Numbered from the stretch's first letter, positions 1 through 9,072 are shown. The stretch is DNA of 64,000 nt from CAYQQJ01 sp964419935 (GCA_964419935.1 CAYQQJ010000013.1:35637-99636), one strand, 5' to 3'. Made by a program: numbers and translations. The notes: generated by a model not told the origin, from the sequence alone.

Positions 1-523
1 CGACAATGGAAATACGGATATCCCGGTCGGATTCCGGCAATCGTTGTATCCGCAAAAACTGGTTGAAAAGCTTGCGTCTGAAATAATGCGCTTGCTCGGG
101 GCTGTCCAGAAAAATGCAGTTTTCTCGCACACCTGGCGTGCCAAAGTCATTGGAGGTGGAGCCAAGGGCTATGATCAGAATGTCGTAGGCTATTCGGGTG
201 CTGGGCAATACCTGCTCACCCTTTTCGTCCAGAAGCGGTGCGAGAATCACTTCGCGCGCCTCACGGTCAATGTCGGTCATGCTACCGACGCGGAACTCGA
301 AGCCATGAGCCCGTGCGTGGGCGCGATAACTCACGGCATCAACGCCTTCATCCATGGTGCCAACGGCAATTTCGTGAAGCAGCGGCTTCCATAAGTGTGT
401 GGTGTCGCGGTCAATCAAAGTGATTGCGGCCTTGCGCTTTTTACCGAGCTTGTTGCCAAGTTTGGTTACCAACTCCAAACCGCCGGCACCACCGCCGACC
501 ACTACAATACGTGCCACTGGCAT
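1..523 (-). CDS. ndh: Type II NADH dehydrogenase (NDH-2), N-terminal part, cut by window edge
   Basis: Reading the minus strand from an ATG at 523 gives 174 residues that run off the left edge. The protein starts MPVARIVVVGGGAGGLELV, a Rossmann FAD-binding GxGxxG motif, and continues with an HLWKPLLHEIAVGTMD segment and an IAYDILIIALGSTSNDFG segment, both typical of NDH-2. The family oxidises NADH and reduces quinone at the inner face of the cytoplasmic membrane without pumping protons. About 250 C-terminal residues, including the NAD-binding half, lie outside the window. The family call is firm; substrate preference (NADH or another donor) cannot be seen here. Confidence 0.85.
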   Translation of the reverse strand, partial: MPVARIVVVGGGAGGLELVTKLGNKLGKKRKAAITLIDRDTTHLWKPLLHEIAVGTMDEGVDAVSYRAHARAHGFEFRVGSMTDIDREAREVILAPLLDEKGEQVLPSTRIAYDILIIALGSTSNDFGTPGVRENCIFLDSPEQAHYFRRKLFNQFLRIQRLPESDRDIRISIV

Positions 524-699
524 CTCCCAAAGTGTTTGATAATCGGAAAATTACGCGTGCCTTGCTACGAGGCTGTTAACCCAGGACTGATCTCCTGCGA
601 TGAGCGAAGGATAAAAAGACGGATACCGGCGCGCGTAACACGCCGGCTATTGTACTCGATTTTGCGGAGTGGACACTGCCTACCGGAAACCATAGCTCC

Positions 700-778
700 G
701 TAGGTCGGCATAAGACATGAGCTCCGCGAATGCCGCCATCCGACGTCGATGTCGGAAGGCGCCGGGGTATCTTCCGAC
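700..778. repeat. Dispersed short palindromic repeat (TAGGTCGG type)
   Basis: Intergenic palindromic sequence starting GTAGGTCGGCATAAG and including GCTCCGCGAATGCCGCCATC and TGTCGGAAGGCGCC. The same words recur at 5397-5458 and, with changed pairing bases (GGTTGG with CCAAC instead of GGTCGG with CCGAC), near 13394-13440. It fills most of the gap between the ndh fragment and the acyl-CoA dehydrogenase; no gene is visible in that gap. Confidence 0.6.
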
Positions 779-828
779 TGAGCGTACCCGACGGCAGCTT
801 ACTGTGGGGCGGCGACGCCCCCGCAATA

Positions 829-2610
829 TCAGAACAGCTCGGCTGGCATCGCCATAACCGAGGCGCTACCGGAGCGAATTTTCTGGGCCAAACTCAACGA
901 TTCAGGTAACAAGCGCGCAAAATAGAAACTGGCAGTGTGCAGCTTGGCGGCGCGAAAATCTTCCGCTACCTGAGCCGTTTCCGCTGCAGCGGCCATCCGC
1001 AACCACAGGTAACCCTGAGTGATGTAGCCCATCAAGTGCAGGTAATCTACCGCCACCGCGCCGGGCAGGGCTGGGTCATTCGCGGCGCCGGCTATCAGGT
1101 CTTCGGTGATTTGCGTCAGTAGTTGAAGCGCGTCGCGCAGTGGGTCAGCGTACTCTGTAACGGCATTGGTGTGTGCCTGCGTATCAAGAAATTCCTCTAT
1201 ATCCGCCACCAGCACAGCAAGTAATTCGCCATTGGTCACGAGCGTCTTGCGACCGATCAGGTCCATAGCCTGTATCCCATTGGTCCCTTCGTAAATCTGC
1301 GTGATGCGAATATCCCGCACCAACTGTTCCTGCCCCCATTCCCGAATGTAGCCGTGGCCGCCCAGAACCTGCTGACCGTTGACTGCGGTATCCATTGCCA
1401 TGTCCGTCAAAAAGGCTTTGGCCACCGGCGTCAGCAGGGCAACGATTTTCTCCGCCTTACTGCGAGCCTGGTCATCCTGACTGAATTTGGCGATGTCCAG
1501 CCATTGCGCCACATACACATAAAACGCGCGCCCGCCTTCATTGAGCGCGCGCATCGACAGCAGCATACGCCGCACGTCCGGATGCACCAGCAGGCTATCG
1601 GCTTCCTTCTCCGGTGATTCAACACCTTGAGGGCTGCGCCCCTGCAAGCGATCCCGGGCATAAGCGGCGGCTGCCTGATAGCTCGCCTCCGCGGCCGCCA
1701 CTCCCTGCAGGCCCACCGCCAGGCGTTCATAGTTCATCATGGTGAACATGGCGGCGAGCCCCTGATGAGGTGCCCCAACCAACCAGCCGGTGGCGCCGTC
1801 GTAGTTCATCACACAGGTCGCGGCACCCTTGATGCCCATTTTCTTTTCGATGGAACCGCAGTGCACACCATTGCGGGCACCAGGCTCGCCTGCCGCATCC
1901 GGGAGGAATTTGGGCACCACGAACATGGAAATACCCCGTGACCCCGCGGGAGCATCCGGCAATCTGGCCAACACCAGATGCACGATGTTGCTGGCCATAT
2001 CGTGCTCACCCCAGGTGATGAAGATCTTGGTGCCGGTAATGTGATAACTGCCATCGTCCTGCGGGACTGCACGAGTGCGGATCAGGCCGAGATCCGTGCC
2101 GCAGTGGGGCTCGGTGAGATCCATGGCGCCGGACCATTCACCGCTGACCATTTTCGGCAGGTACACTTGTTTCAGTTCATCACTGCCATGGGAATTGAGT
2201 GCGACGCAGGCGCCGGCGGTGAGCATGGGCGCCAAACCGAATGACAGGCTGGCGCCCTGCAGCATTTCTTCAACCAGCGCCACCAATGATTTGGGCATAC
2301 CCATGCCACCGAAGTCCGGATTGCCGCCCAAGCCGCACCAACCGCCGTCACAATAGGTTTGGTAGGCCTGCTGGAATCCCGCGGGCGTGCTCACGGCGCC
2401 ATCGGCAAATTTGCAGCCAGTTTCATCCGCCTCGCGGTTCAAGGGTGCCAGTACTTCCTGACAGAGCTTGGCGGCCTCCTCCAAAATGGCGTCGGCGGTT
2501 GCCATATCCGCCTCCTCCAGACCCGGTAGGGATTGCCACAACTGCTCCAGGGCAAAGACGTCTTTGATCAGAAAACGCATGTCATCCAGGGGCGCGCGGT
2601 AATCGGCCAT
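829..2610 (-). CDS. Acyl-CoA dehydrogenase (FadE-type, long form)
   Basis: 593 residues from the ATG at 2610, chosen because GAGGAT lies just upstream and family homology begins at MADYRAPLDDMRFLIKDVF; an upstream in-frame start at 2712 would add an unlikely leader. The protein has the acyl-CoA dehydrogenase order: N-terminal helical domain, middle beta domain (DLTEPHCGTDLGLIRTRA, TGTKIFITWGEHD) and C-terminal FAD-binding domain. QIYEGTNGIQA carries the expected catalytic glutamate near residue 435. About 100 extra C-terminal residues match the roughly 600-residue bacterial forms. Predicted role: FAD-dependent alpha,beta-dehydrogenation of acyl-CoA in beta-oxidation. Chain-length preference is not visible. 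It stands alone, with a repeat downstream. Confidence 0.9.
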   Translation of the reverse strand: MADYRAPLDDMRFLIKDVFALEQLWQSLPGLEEADMATADAILEEAAKLCQEVLAPLNREADETGCKFADGAVSTPAGFQQAYQTYCDGGWCGLGGNPDFGGMGMPKSLVALVEEMLQGASLSFGLAPMLTAGACVALNSHGSDELKQVYLPKMVSGEWSGAMDLTEPHCGTDLGLIRTRAVPQDDGSYHITGTKIFITWGEHDMASNIVHLVLARLPDAPAGSRGISMFVVPKFLPDAAGEPGARNGVHCGSIEKKMGIKGAATCVMNYDGATGWLVGAPHQGLAAMFTMMNYERLAVGLQGVAAAEASYQAAAAYARDRLQGRSPQGVESPEKEADSLLVHPDVRRMLLSMRALNEGGRAFYVYVAQWLDIAKFSQDDQARSKAEKIVALLTPVAKAFLTDMAMDTAVNGQQVLGGHGYIREWGQEQLVRDIRITQIYEGTNGIQAMDLIGRKTLVTNGELLAVLVADIEEFLDTQAHTNAVTEYADPLRDALQLLTQITEDLIAGAANDPALPGAVAVDYLHLMGYITQGYLWLRMAAAAETAQVAEDFRAAKLHTASFYFARLLPESLSLAQKIRSGSASVMAMPAELF

Positions 2611-2892
2611 AGTTCTATCCTCGGAGCGGGTCACAGGTGATGGAATGTTTGCATGTTTCACCGGATTAAAACACTTGTTTGAATTGAATAAAAGGCCTGT
2701 AACTGCAGGCAAGTCCGGTAACGAAGGAGATTTGGGTCCGCACAGGTGGACTCTGGCGTCGGCTAGGTCCTACAATAAACCCCATCCGGGTTCTGCAACT
2801 CAGGTCCGCTATGCTGCAGAACGCTACCATCGCCCTTTGTGAATTGCGCATTGGGGCGCCCACCCAAAGGAAACTTCAAGGTAGGAATAACA

Positions 2893-3708
2893 ATGTCGAA
2901 ACCTGAAAAGCTGTTTGTTGTTGTAGACCCTTCGGACAAGGTTCAAATTGCTCTGGAACGCGCATTGATCATGGGGCAGAAGCATGAAGTTCCACCGGAG
3001 CTTTTTCTGTTTCTCGGCGTCGATGGCGAAGCCAATGACCTGCGTGCAGTTAACGACAACCTGTTCCGCAAGCAGGACTGGTTCATCGAGGAAATCCGCA
3101 AGCCGATTGAAGCGGCCGGCATGACCTACGAACTCGAGGTTTCCTGGTCTCAGGAATGGCAAAAATCCATTGTGCAGTCGTCCAAACGCTGGGGTGCCGA
3201 GCGTATTTACCTGCCGGTTCACGAGCGCACCAACAATTCCCGCTTCACCTTCAGTGAAGCTAAGTGGGGGCTGCTGAAAACCGCTGATTGCCCGGTCGTA
3301 CTCATTCAGCCTGGCGCAAAACCGGAGCGCAAGAAAGTATTGGCAGCGGTGAACTTCCAGGCACGCCAAGCCGAGCAGCAGAAGCTCAACGAAAGCATCC
3401 TGTACTGGGGGCGTTTTGTGGCGGAAAAATACGGTGCGGAATTCCACGTGGTCAATGCCTACCTGGATTCCATGCTGTATCCGGATCGGGGTCGACTGGC
3501 TCGCGAAGCCAAGACAACAAATGACCATACTCACGTGGAACAGGGTTATACCAGTGACGTGGTGGGTCAGGTCGCCAAGCGCCTGGATGCGGATTTGGTG
3601 GTAATGGGGACGCTTGGCCAGACTGGCCAGTCCGTCACGCGCCGGGGCAATACCGCCGAGCGCGTAATTTCAGCTTTGACCCAGGATGTGATGGTGGTAA
3701 ACCATTAA
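2893..3708 (+). CDS. Universal stress protein, tandem-domain (UspE-like)
   Basis: 271 residues from ATG 2893 (MSKPEKLFVVVDPSDK), preferred over an in-frame upstream ATG at 2839 because AGGTAGG precedes it and homology starts there. Two Usp folds follow each other (about 1-145 and 155-271). The second ends in DADLVVMGTLGQTG followed by VTRRGNTAERVI, the usual G-2x-G-9x-G(S/N) nucleotide-binding pattern. UspE proteins are cytoplasmic stress-adaptation factors without a defined reaction. The gene is divergent from the acyl-CoA dehydrogenase and is closed by a strong terminator. Confidence 0.85.
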   Translation: MSKPEKLFVVVDPSDKVQIALERALIMGQKHEVPPELFLFLGVDGEANDLRAVNDNLFRKQDWFIEEIRKPIEAAGMTYELEVSWSQEWQKSIVQSSKRWGAERIYLPVHERTNNSRFTFSEAKWGLLKTADCPVVLIQPGAKPERKKVLAAVNFQARQAEQQKLNESILYWGRFVAEKYGAEFHVVNAYLDSMLYPDRGRLAREAKTTNDHTHVEQGYTSDVVGQVAKRLDADLVVMGTLGQTGQSVTRRGNTAERVISALTQDVMVVNH

Positions 3709-3728
3709 GTAACGGTTCTGCTGAAATG

Positions 3729-3757
3729 AAAAGCCCAGGCAATGCCCGGGCTTTTTT
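3729..3757 (+). terminator. Rho-independent terminator of the Usp gene
   Basis: AAAAGCCCAGGC, AAT, GCCCGGGCTTTT forms a stem of about 11 pairs with one mismatch and a tiny loop, followed by a T run. It starts 20 nt after the Usp stop codon. Confidence 0.9.
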
Positions 3758-3788
3758 GTATCTGACATTTTTTTACCGCGCTGTCCTG

Positions 3789-4709
3789 TCACGCGTGCTG
3801 ATCGATGAAGCGTCCCGGATGGTGGGGTATTGATACCCCGCCAGCAGAAAATCGCTGGCTCAGGCGCGAGCTCAAGGCGTGGTGTTCGGAATGACGGGAT
3901 ACCGAGTCCCGATAGTCCGTCACACCGGATTCCGCAATGGGCTCAACGCCGGCTTTGCTTTGATCTGTCAGCGGAGCCACCGCATCTGTACCCTTAGCTT
4001 CCGTTTTGGCCTGCGCGCTTTCCTGTTCTCGCTCCTGTTCTACTTCCTGCTCCTGGCGCTTCCGCTCCGTCGCCAATTCTACCGTTGCCTGAATTTCCAT
4101 CTGCTGCGCCAGTGCCGCTACCCGAACATCCTGAGGCGAGGGTTCAGCGGGTGCCAGCGCTGCGCGGCGCACCTGCTGTGCTTTTTGAATGGTCAGCTCT
4201 GGCGTTGCAGCGGCAGAGGTGTCGATGGACACCTCCCCGGACACCGCGTAACTAATACCGTTGGGTCCACGCTCAAACTGGTAACGGGCGTTGCCGGCGT
4301 AGGCACCGCCGACCGCCACGTGTGCCTGTTCGTGAGCGCGCACTTCCCGATCCCGCCCCGCCAGCTGTTTGATTTCCTGTTGCTCACTCTGTCGCTGCTC
4401 GGCTTGCCGCGCTTTTTCCAGCCGCTTTTCTATTGCGGCTTCCCGCTCGACTACAGTCTCCTGGGCCGTGTCCGGCTCGCCAGCGGTTTGGTCTCCATGC
4501 GCACGTCGCCCATTGGCGGATTGCTGCCGACCTTCGGCGGCATCCTTCTCCAACTGCACTTGCGCGTGAGCGGTTTTAGCTAACTGCTCAACAGGTTTGA
4601 GGGTGGAATTGCGATTTTCTGCTGTTTCCAGGCCAACAGGACGCTGTCCACCGGGGAGAAACGGTGTCACCAGATTGGCGTGGTATGAAGGAAGGTTAGG
4701 CGAGATCAT
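3789..4709 (-). CDS. Putative metalloprotease, SprA-related / CJM1_0395 family
   Basis: 306 residues. The recognisable core is REVRAHEQAHVAVGG, then RYQFERGPNGISYAVSGEVS near residues 120-165. HEQAH (residues 126-130) fits the HExxH zinc-binding pattern of the SprA-related family, annotated as putative metalloproteases. Both flanks are low-complexity, charged and probably coiled coil (E/Q/R-rich 40-115 and 200-250). No signal peptide or membrane segment is seen. The two small genes upstream on the same strand probably share its transcript. Proteolytic activity is assumed from the family motif only. Confidence 0.75.
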   Translation of the reverse strand: MISPNLPSYHANLVTPFLPGGQRPVGLETAENRNSTLKPVEQLAKTAHAQVQLEKDAAEGRQQSANGRRAHGDQTAGEPDTAQETVVEREAAIEKRLEKARQAEQRQSEQQEIKQLAGRDREVRAHEQAHVAVGGAYAGNARYQFERGPNGISYAVSGEVSIDTSAAATPELTIQKAQQVRRAALAPAEPSPQDVRVAALAQQMEIQATVELATERKRQEQEVEQEREQESAQAKTEAKGTDAVAPLTDQSKAGVEPIAESGVTDYRDSVSRHSEHHALSSRLSQRFSAGGVSIPHHPGRFIDQHA

Positions 4710-4751
4710 TGGCAGTTCGCTCTATCGGCCGTTGGTTCGGCCAGCCCGCGC

Positions 4752-4892
4752 CTATTGGCGACGACGCGGACGCCGCTGGGGTTCATCCTCAACCGGAACA
4801 GGAATACGTACAGGTTCCGGTTGCTGAGGTTGCCCGGTGAGCCACGCGAAAAACTCGCTCAGCGAGTTGAACATAGAATCATGAAGTGACAT
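4752..4892 (-). CDS. Small protein (46 aa), unknown function
   Basis: A 46-residue reading frame from ATG 4892: MSLHDSMFNSLSEFFAWLTG, then a Pro/Gln/Arg-rich tail ending RRPRRRQ. Its start overlaps the 3' end of the gene upstream by 14 nt, which suggests translational coupling, and the metalloprotease follows on the same strand. The N-terminal half could form a short amphipathic helix; the basic tail could bind nucleic acid or membrane. I do not recognise a family. Support comes from the overlap and position only. Confidence 0.5.
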   Translation of the reverse strand: MSLHDSMFNSLSEFFAWLTGQPQQPEPVRIPVPVEDEPQRRPRRRQ

Positions 4893-5184
4893 CGATCAAA
4901 CTCCCAAGTGTTTTATCGGCGATTGAAACCATTTTGGCTGATGCGGTGAAAAGTTGTTCCTGCCGTTTCAGTTCTATCAGCGGCTCGACCAGATCATGTG
5001 ACCGCAGACTCTGGCTATTGTCCGAATTGGCGGATGCTACCGGCAACTCAGGAGCCATTTTACCTGGCAGCTCTACGTTGTTCGGCAACGCCGCTCCGGC
5101 CACCTGGTCGGCGGCTTTGAGCATTTCGCGCTGGCTCGCCTGCATGGCCGCCACGCCTTGATGCATTACAGAGCTGATAGTCAT
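4879..5184 (-). CDS. Small protein resembling a flagellar rod-protein C-terminus
   Basis: 101 residues. The C-terminal stretch VEPLIELKRQEQLFTASAKM, continuing VSIADKTLGSLIDV, resembles the helical C-terminus of flagellar basal-body rod proteins (pattern VxLIxxxxxxxAxxxVxxxxD). The N-terminus (MTISSVMHQGVAAMQASQRE) resembles their N-terminal helix. The central rod domain is missing, so this is a short stand-alone relative. No other flagellar gene is in the window. It heads the set with the 46-aa protein and the SprA-type metalloprotease. Function unknown; the rod likeness is an inference from pattern. Confidence 0.55.
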   Translation of the reverse strand: MTISSVMHQGVAAMQASQREMLKAADQVAGAALPNNVELPGKMAPELPVASANSDNSQSLRSHDLVEPLIELKRQEQLFTASAKMVSIADKTLGSLIDVTS

Positions 5185-5396
5185 GATTCACCGCTTTAGC
5201 TTCTGATATCCTAAGTGTACGCAAAAATAGTGCAAACAACAGGGAAAAGAGGCAAAAAGCGGCCGTTGGTAAGATTAATTGGTTACAAGGTTATGTGCGT
5301 CGCCTGAATTTGTTCATATACGGCAATACCAGCAGCGATCCTGTGCACCCAGACGGTTGAGTCAGCGGTGAACAGCAAAATCGCAGGTCTATAGAA

Positions 5397-5458
5397 CGTT
5401 AGCTCCGCGAATGTCGCCATGCAACATCAATGTCGGAAGGCGCCTTCGGCTTTTTCGA
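5397..5458. repeat. Dispersed short palindromic repeat, second copy
   Basis: Shares GCTCCGCGAATG and TGTCGGAAGGCGCC with 700-778. Here the end is GGAAGGCGCCTTCGG followed by a T run on the plus strand, so it could act as a transcription end for either direction just after bioD. The rest of the 5185-5459 gap shows nothing else I can assign. Confidence 0.6.
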
Positions 5459-5459
5459 C

Positions 5460-6155
5460 CTACAAATCACCACTATGCCGCAGTGCTTCGATGCTGAGGA
5501 ATTCTGCGGCCTTTTCTGCTGACGCTTCGGCTAAATAAGGAACCTCGCCCAGACAGGGTGCCGCGATCATATTTCTCAAGGTGGCCAAATTGCCCTCCAA
5601 TGCGGGCATGTCGGGCTCAACCTGGCTTGCCACCCAGCCGGCAATGCGTACGCCATCCCGCACCATGGCTTCCTGTGTAAGAAGCGCGTGGTTGAGGCAA
5701 CCCAAACGCACCCCCACCACCAAAATCACCGGAATGTTCAGTGCCTTCGGCAGGCCGGCCAGGGTTTCCGACTCGTTCAAGGGCATGCGCCAGCCGCCGG
5801 CACCTTCTATCAGCCGAAAGTCGGCTTTGTTCATCAGTGCACCGCGACAAAAACCCGCCAGCCGATCCAGGCTCAACCGCCGGCCTGCCAGTGCCGCCGC
5901 CAAATGAGGTGCAATGGGTTCAGCCAGGGCAACCGGGTTGACCTGCTCGTAGGCGAGCTCCACGGTCATGGCCGCCTGCAGCGCCAGAGCGTCTTCATTG
6001 CGCAGGCCGTCTGGCGTCTCATCACACCCGGCGGCCAGGGGTTTCAACCCGAAAGTGGTTAATTGCTGCTGTCGGGCAACCTGCAATAATGCAGTGCTGA
6101 TGAGGGTTTTGCCGACGCCGGTATCGGTGCCCGCAACAAAATAAGTCCCGTTCAT
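5460..6155 (-). CDS. bioD: Dethiobiotin synthetase BioD
   Basis: 231 residues. GTDTGVGKTLIS (residues 9-20) is the P-loop, and EGAGGWRMPLNE is the second conserved BioD signature. It catalyses ATP- and CO2-dependent closure of the ureido ring of 7,8-diaminopelargonate to give dethiobiotin, in the cytoplasm. It is the last gene of the bioB-bioF-bioHC-bioD run and its ATG overlaps the preceding stop by 4 nt (ATGA). bioA is not in this operon or window. Confidence 0.95.
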   Translation of the reverse strand: MNGTYFVAGTDTGVGKTLISTALLQVARQQQLTTFGLKPLAAGCDETPDGLRNEDALALQAAMTVELAYEQVNPVALAEPIAPHLAAALAGRRLSLDRLAGFCRGALMNKADFRLIEGAGGWRMPLNESETLAGLPKALNIPVILVVGVRLGCLNHALLTQEAMVRDGVRIAGWVASQVEPDMPALEGNLATLRNMIAAPCLGEVPYLAEASAEKAAEFLSIEALRHSGDL

Positions 6156-7843
6156 GTCGTGCTGTCTCCATCGCGAATTGACTTACGCGCCAACACATAA
6201 ATCACCTGATAACTCGCAGGCAGCATGCCCTCTGCATCGCGAAACTGCTCATAGGCGTGGCCCAACTCGCGCAGCTGGCGAGGCCCCGTCAAGCCCGGAT
6301 TCTGTTGCCGGTTAACGTTGTGAGCGCCGAGCGCCTTCAGTTCCCGCATCAGCTGTGGCAGTTGCTGATAGCGCGGAACGACTGTGTTCTCTGAAAGAGA
6401 GTCCACTATCAAACCCGCTCCTTCCAGCGCTGTGCGCCATACGTCCGCTGGTTGGAAGTCGTTCACATGGGTATAGCAATCCACCTCCGTCCAGGCTTGG
6501 CGCAGCTCTTTCAGAGTTGCCGGCCCCAAGGTGGAAAACAACAGCCAGCCCCCAGGCTGCAGACTGTGCGCGATGCCCGCGAAGAGCTGGTGTAGATCTT
6601 CGCTCCACTGAAATGTGAGATTCGATACCGCACCGTTGAAATGATTGGCCGGAAAGGGCAACTGTTCAGCATCGGCACAAACCCACTGGACTGGCTGAGG
6701 CAAGCCAGCGCGTAACTTCTGCTGCGCGCGTCGGAGCATACCCGGCGCGATATCCAACGCTGTCACCTGCGAGTTGCGGGCACCATAGTATTCGCTGCAA
6801 AAGCCGGTACCGCAGCCAATATCCAGTATTCGCTCGTTATCGGCTACCGATGGCGACAGCTGCAACAACTGGTTTCCCACCTCAACCTGAACGTGAGCGA
6901 CGCCATCGTAGGTGGCTGCCGCCCGGCTGAAAGAGCGCGCCATGCGTTGCTTGTCGATGCGCGTTTTCTCAGCTGCTTGCTTACTTGCCAATGAGCTTGT
7001 CGGTTGCGCTGGAAACTCAAGAAACTCCAGCATCAGTGCAGCCGTGCGTTCAGCGTGGGTCAGGTGCGGTGCGTGGCCGGCACCGGCAATCGCTTTCACA
7101 CAACCTGCCGAGACCTTATGCATCGCCGGAATGGCTTGCGCCGGAATCAGCGCATCTTCTTCACCAAACAATTGTAACAAAGGCACGCGAAGCGCGGCCA
7201 TGTCGTCCCGGTGCTCCAATTGCTCCAGCCATGCCAGCGCAGCCTGCCATTGGCCACTTTGCTCCGGCGCTGGCGGCACGCATTGCTCGCGCAGCTCCTT
7301 GAGTAGACTTTTGCGTTGGCTGTCACCTTGAGCCTGTAGCCCGCAGAATCGCTTCAAGGTCAGTTCCGGCGTTTGAGCAAACGCTGCCGTGAAATCGTCG
7401 AAAGTAGCGCGAGGCATCGCTGTCTGCCATTCACTACGCGCGACAAAGCTGAGATTGGTGGCCAGGGTGATTACGGCGGTGATTTTGCCTGGGTGGGCCT
7501 TTGCCAGGCGTGCGGCAAGGCGCAGCGCCAGATGGCCGCCCAGAGACCAGCCAATCAATACACACTGCGCCGGCAGCACTCGCTCCAGAGCATCGAGTGC
7601 GTCGGGCAAGGCTGGCAGCTGTACGTCAGAGCTGTCGCCAAACCCCGGAAGATCCACCAGATAAACGTCGTGCTTCTGAGTCAGATGGGGCAGCAGAGAT
7701 TGCCAGCAGCGGCGGTTGTGGCCCCAGCCATGCAGCAGAAACAGCGGGGGATTGCGATTTGGTGTTACCGCAGGCACCCGCTCCAGAGACAGTTTTACCA
7801 AAGCATCAGGTGAGGCGGATGCAGTTACAGCGACATCCGGCAT
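6152..7843 (-). CDS. bioC: BioH-BioC fusion: pimeloyl-ACP methyl ester esterase + malonyl-ACP O-methyltransferase
   Basis: 563 residues in one frame. Residues about 30-275 are an alpha/beta hydrolase of BioH type: oxyanion segment LFLLHGWGHNRRCW, nucleophile elbow GWSLGG (Ser about 100) and a late AGAGHAPH histidine. Residues about 298-555 are BioC: RMARSFSRAAATYD, SAM motif ILDIGCGTGFCSEYYG and FNGAVSNLTFQWSEDLHQ. BioC methylates malonyl-ACP to start pimelate synthesis and BioH removes the methyl group at the end, so one polypeptide carries the opening and closing steps. I chose ATG 7843 over TTG 7846 because GGAG lies about 8 nt upstream; it overlaps the bioF stop as TGATG. Confidence 0.93.
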   Translation of the reverse strand: MPDVAVTASASPDALVKLSLERVPAVTPNRNPPLFLLHGWGHNRRCWQSLLPHLTQKHDVYLVDLPGFGDSSDVQLPALPDALDALERVLPAQCVLIGWSLGGHLALRLAARLAKAHPGKITAVITLATNLSFVARSEWQTAMPRATFDDFTAAFAQTPELTLKRFCGLQAQGDSQRKSLLKELREQCVPPAPEQSGQWQAALAWLEQLEHRDDMAALRVPLLQLFGEEDALIPAQAIPAMHKVSAGCVKAIAGAGHAPHLTHAERTAALMLEFLEFPAQPTSSLASKQAAEKTRIDKQRMARSFSRAAATYDGVAHVQVEVGNQLLQLSPSVADNERILDIGCGTGFCSEYYGARNSQVTALDIAPGMLRRAQQKLRAGLPQPVQWVCADAEQLPFPANHFNGAVSNLTFQWSEDLHQLFAGIAHSLQPGGWLLFSTLGPATLKELRQAWTEVDCYTHVNDFQPADVWRTALEGAGLIVDSLSENTVVPRYQQLPQLMRELKALGAHNVNRQQNPGLTGPRQLRELGHAYEQFRDAEGMLPASYQVIYVLARKSIRDGDSTT

Positions 7844-9057
7844 CAAAAGTCTCCGGAGTCGTTAATCAGACCGGCAGCGGGCAGAGTTGCGGGCTCGCCA
7901 ACCACGTCAGCCATTGCCTGGAGCAGTGCCGCAACCTGTTCGGACGAGTGTTCCGCACTCAGGGTTACGCGCAAACGCGCGGTGCCCGCGGGAACCGTGG
8001 GGGGCCGGATGGCGGATACCCAAAAGCCGCGGTCTTCCAGAGCCTGTGATACTGCAAGGGCCTTGGCTTGACTGCCGAGCATCACCGGTTGAATGGGTGA
8101 CAGGGAATCCATCAGAGTCAGGCCAATGTCTGCCGCGCCCTGGCGAAACTGTGTGATTAACGCCTGCAAATGGGTTCTGCGCCAGCTTTCTTCCTGTAGC
8201 AATTTGAGGCTGGCGCGGGTCGCCGCTGCCACCGCAGGCGGCAGCGCGGTGGTGTAAACGTAGGTGCGGGAAAATTGGATCAGGGTTTCGATCAGCGCCT
8301 CACTACCGGCCACAAAAGCGCCAAAAGTCCCAAAAGCCTTGCCGAGGGTACCAACCAGAATCGGCAACTGATCCGGCGTCAGACCAAAGTATTCGGCACA
8401 GCCGCCACCGTTGGCCCCCAGGCAACCAAAGCCGTGAGCATCATCCACCATCAGCCAGGCGTTGTGGGCATCCGCCAGCTGCGCTAGTTGCGGCAGGGGC
8501 GCGGTATCGCCGTCCATGCTGAACACGCCGTCGACCACAATCAGCTTGCGCGGCGCCTCGGATTTCTGCAGCCGCGCTTCAAGATGGTCGACGTCGTTGT
8601 GCTTGAAACGCTGGAACTGGGCCCCGCTAAGCAAGCCGGCGTCGAGCAAAGAGGCATGGTTGAGCTTGTCCTCGAATACCGCATCGTTGCGGCCGAGCAA
8701 TGCGTTGACGGTGCCGATATTAGCCATATACCCCGTGGAATACAGCAAAGCCCTCGGCCGCCCGGTGAAAGTCGCCAGCTCTTCTTCAAGGGCGTGATGT
8801 TCCGCAGAGTGTCCGTTGACCAGGTGCGACGCGCCACTGCCCACACCGTATTGATCAACCGATCGCTGAAAAGCTGCCTTCACTTGGGGATGGTTGGCCA
8901 GGCCGAGATAGTCATTGCTGCAGAACGACAACAGTTGTTTGCCATTCACCGTCAATTGCGTCTGTTGCGGGGAGGTGACGGTGCGCCGCTGGCGGTACAA
9001 GTCCGCTGCGCGTCTTTCCGTCAGAGCCTGTTGCAATGCCGCGTCAATATTCAACAT
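7843..9057 (-). CDS. bioF: 8-amino-7-oxononanoate synthase BioF
   Basis: 404 residues, usual length. It is a PLP-dependent alpha-oxoamine synthase: GTLGKAFG places the Schiff-base lysine at about 240, VDDAHGFG holds the cofactor-contacting Asp and His, and SNDYLGL is the N-terminal signature. It condenses pimeloyl-ACP (or -CoA) with alanine. A GAGGCGA ribosome site precedes ATG 9057. A long palindromic repeat separates it from bioB upstream, and it is coupled to the bioHC fusion downstream. Confidence 0.95.
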   Translation of the reverse strand: MLNIDAALQQALTERRAADLYRQRRTVTSPQQTQLTVNGKQLLSFCSNDYLGLANHPQVKAAFQRSVDQYGVGSGASHLVNGHSAEHHALEEELATFTGRPRALLYSTGYMANIGTVNALLGRNDAVFEDKLNHASLLDAGLLSGAQFQRFKHNDVDHLEARLQKSEAPRKLIVVDGVFSMDGDTAPLPQLAQLADAHNAWLMVDDAHGFGCLGANGGGCAEYFGLTPDQLPILVGTLGKAFGTFGAFVAGSEALIETLIQFSRTYVYTTALPPAVAAATRASLKLLQEESWRRTHLQALITQFRQGAADIGLTLMDSLSPIQPVMLGSQAKALAVSQALEDRGFWVSAIRPPTVPAGTARLRVTLSAEHSSEQVAALLQAMADVVGEPATLPAAGLINDSGDF

Positions 9058-9072
9058 TCGCCTCGCTGGCGT

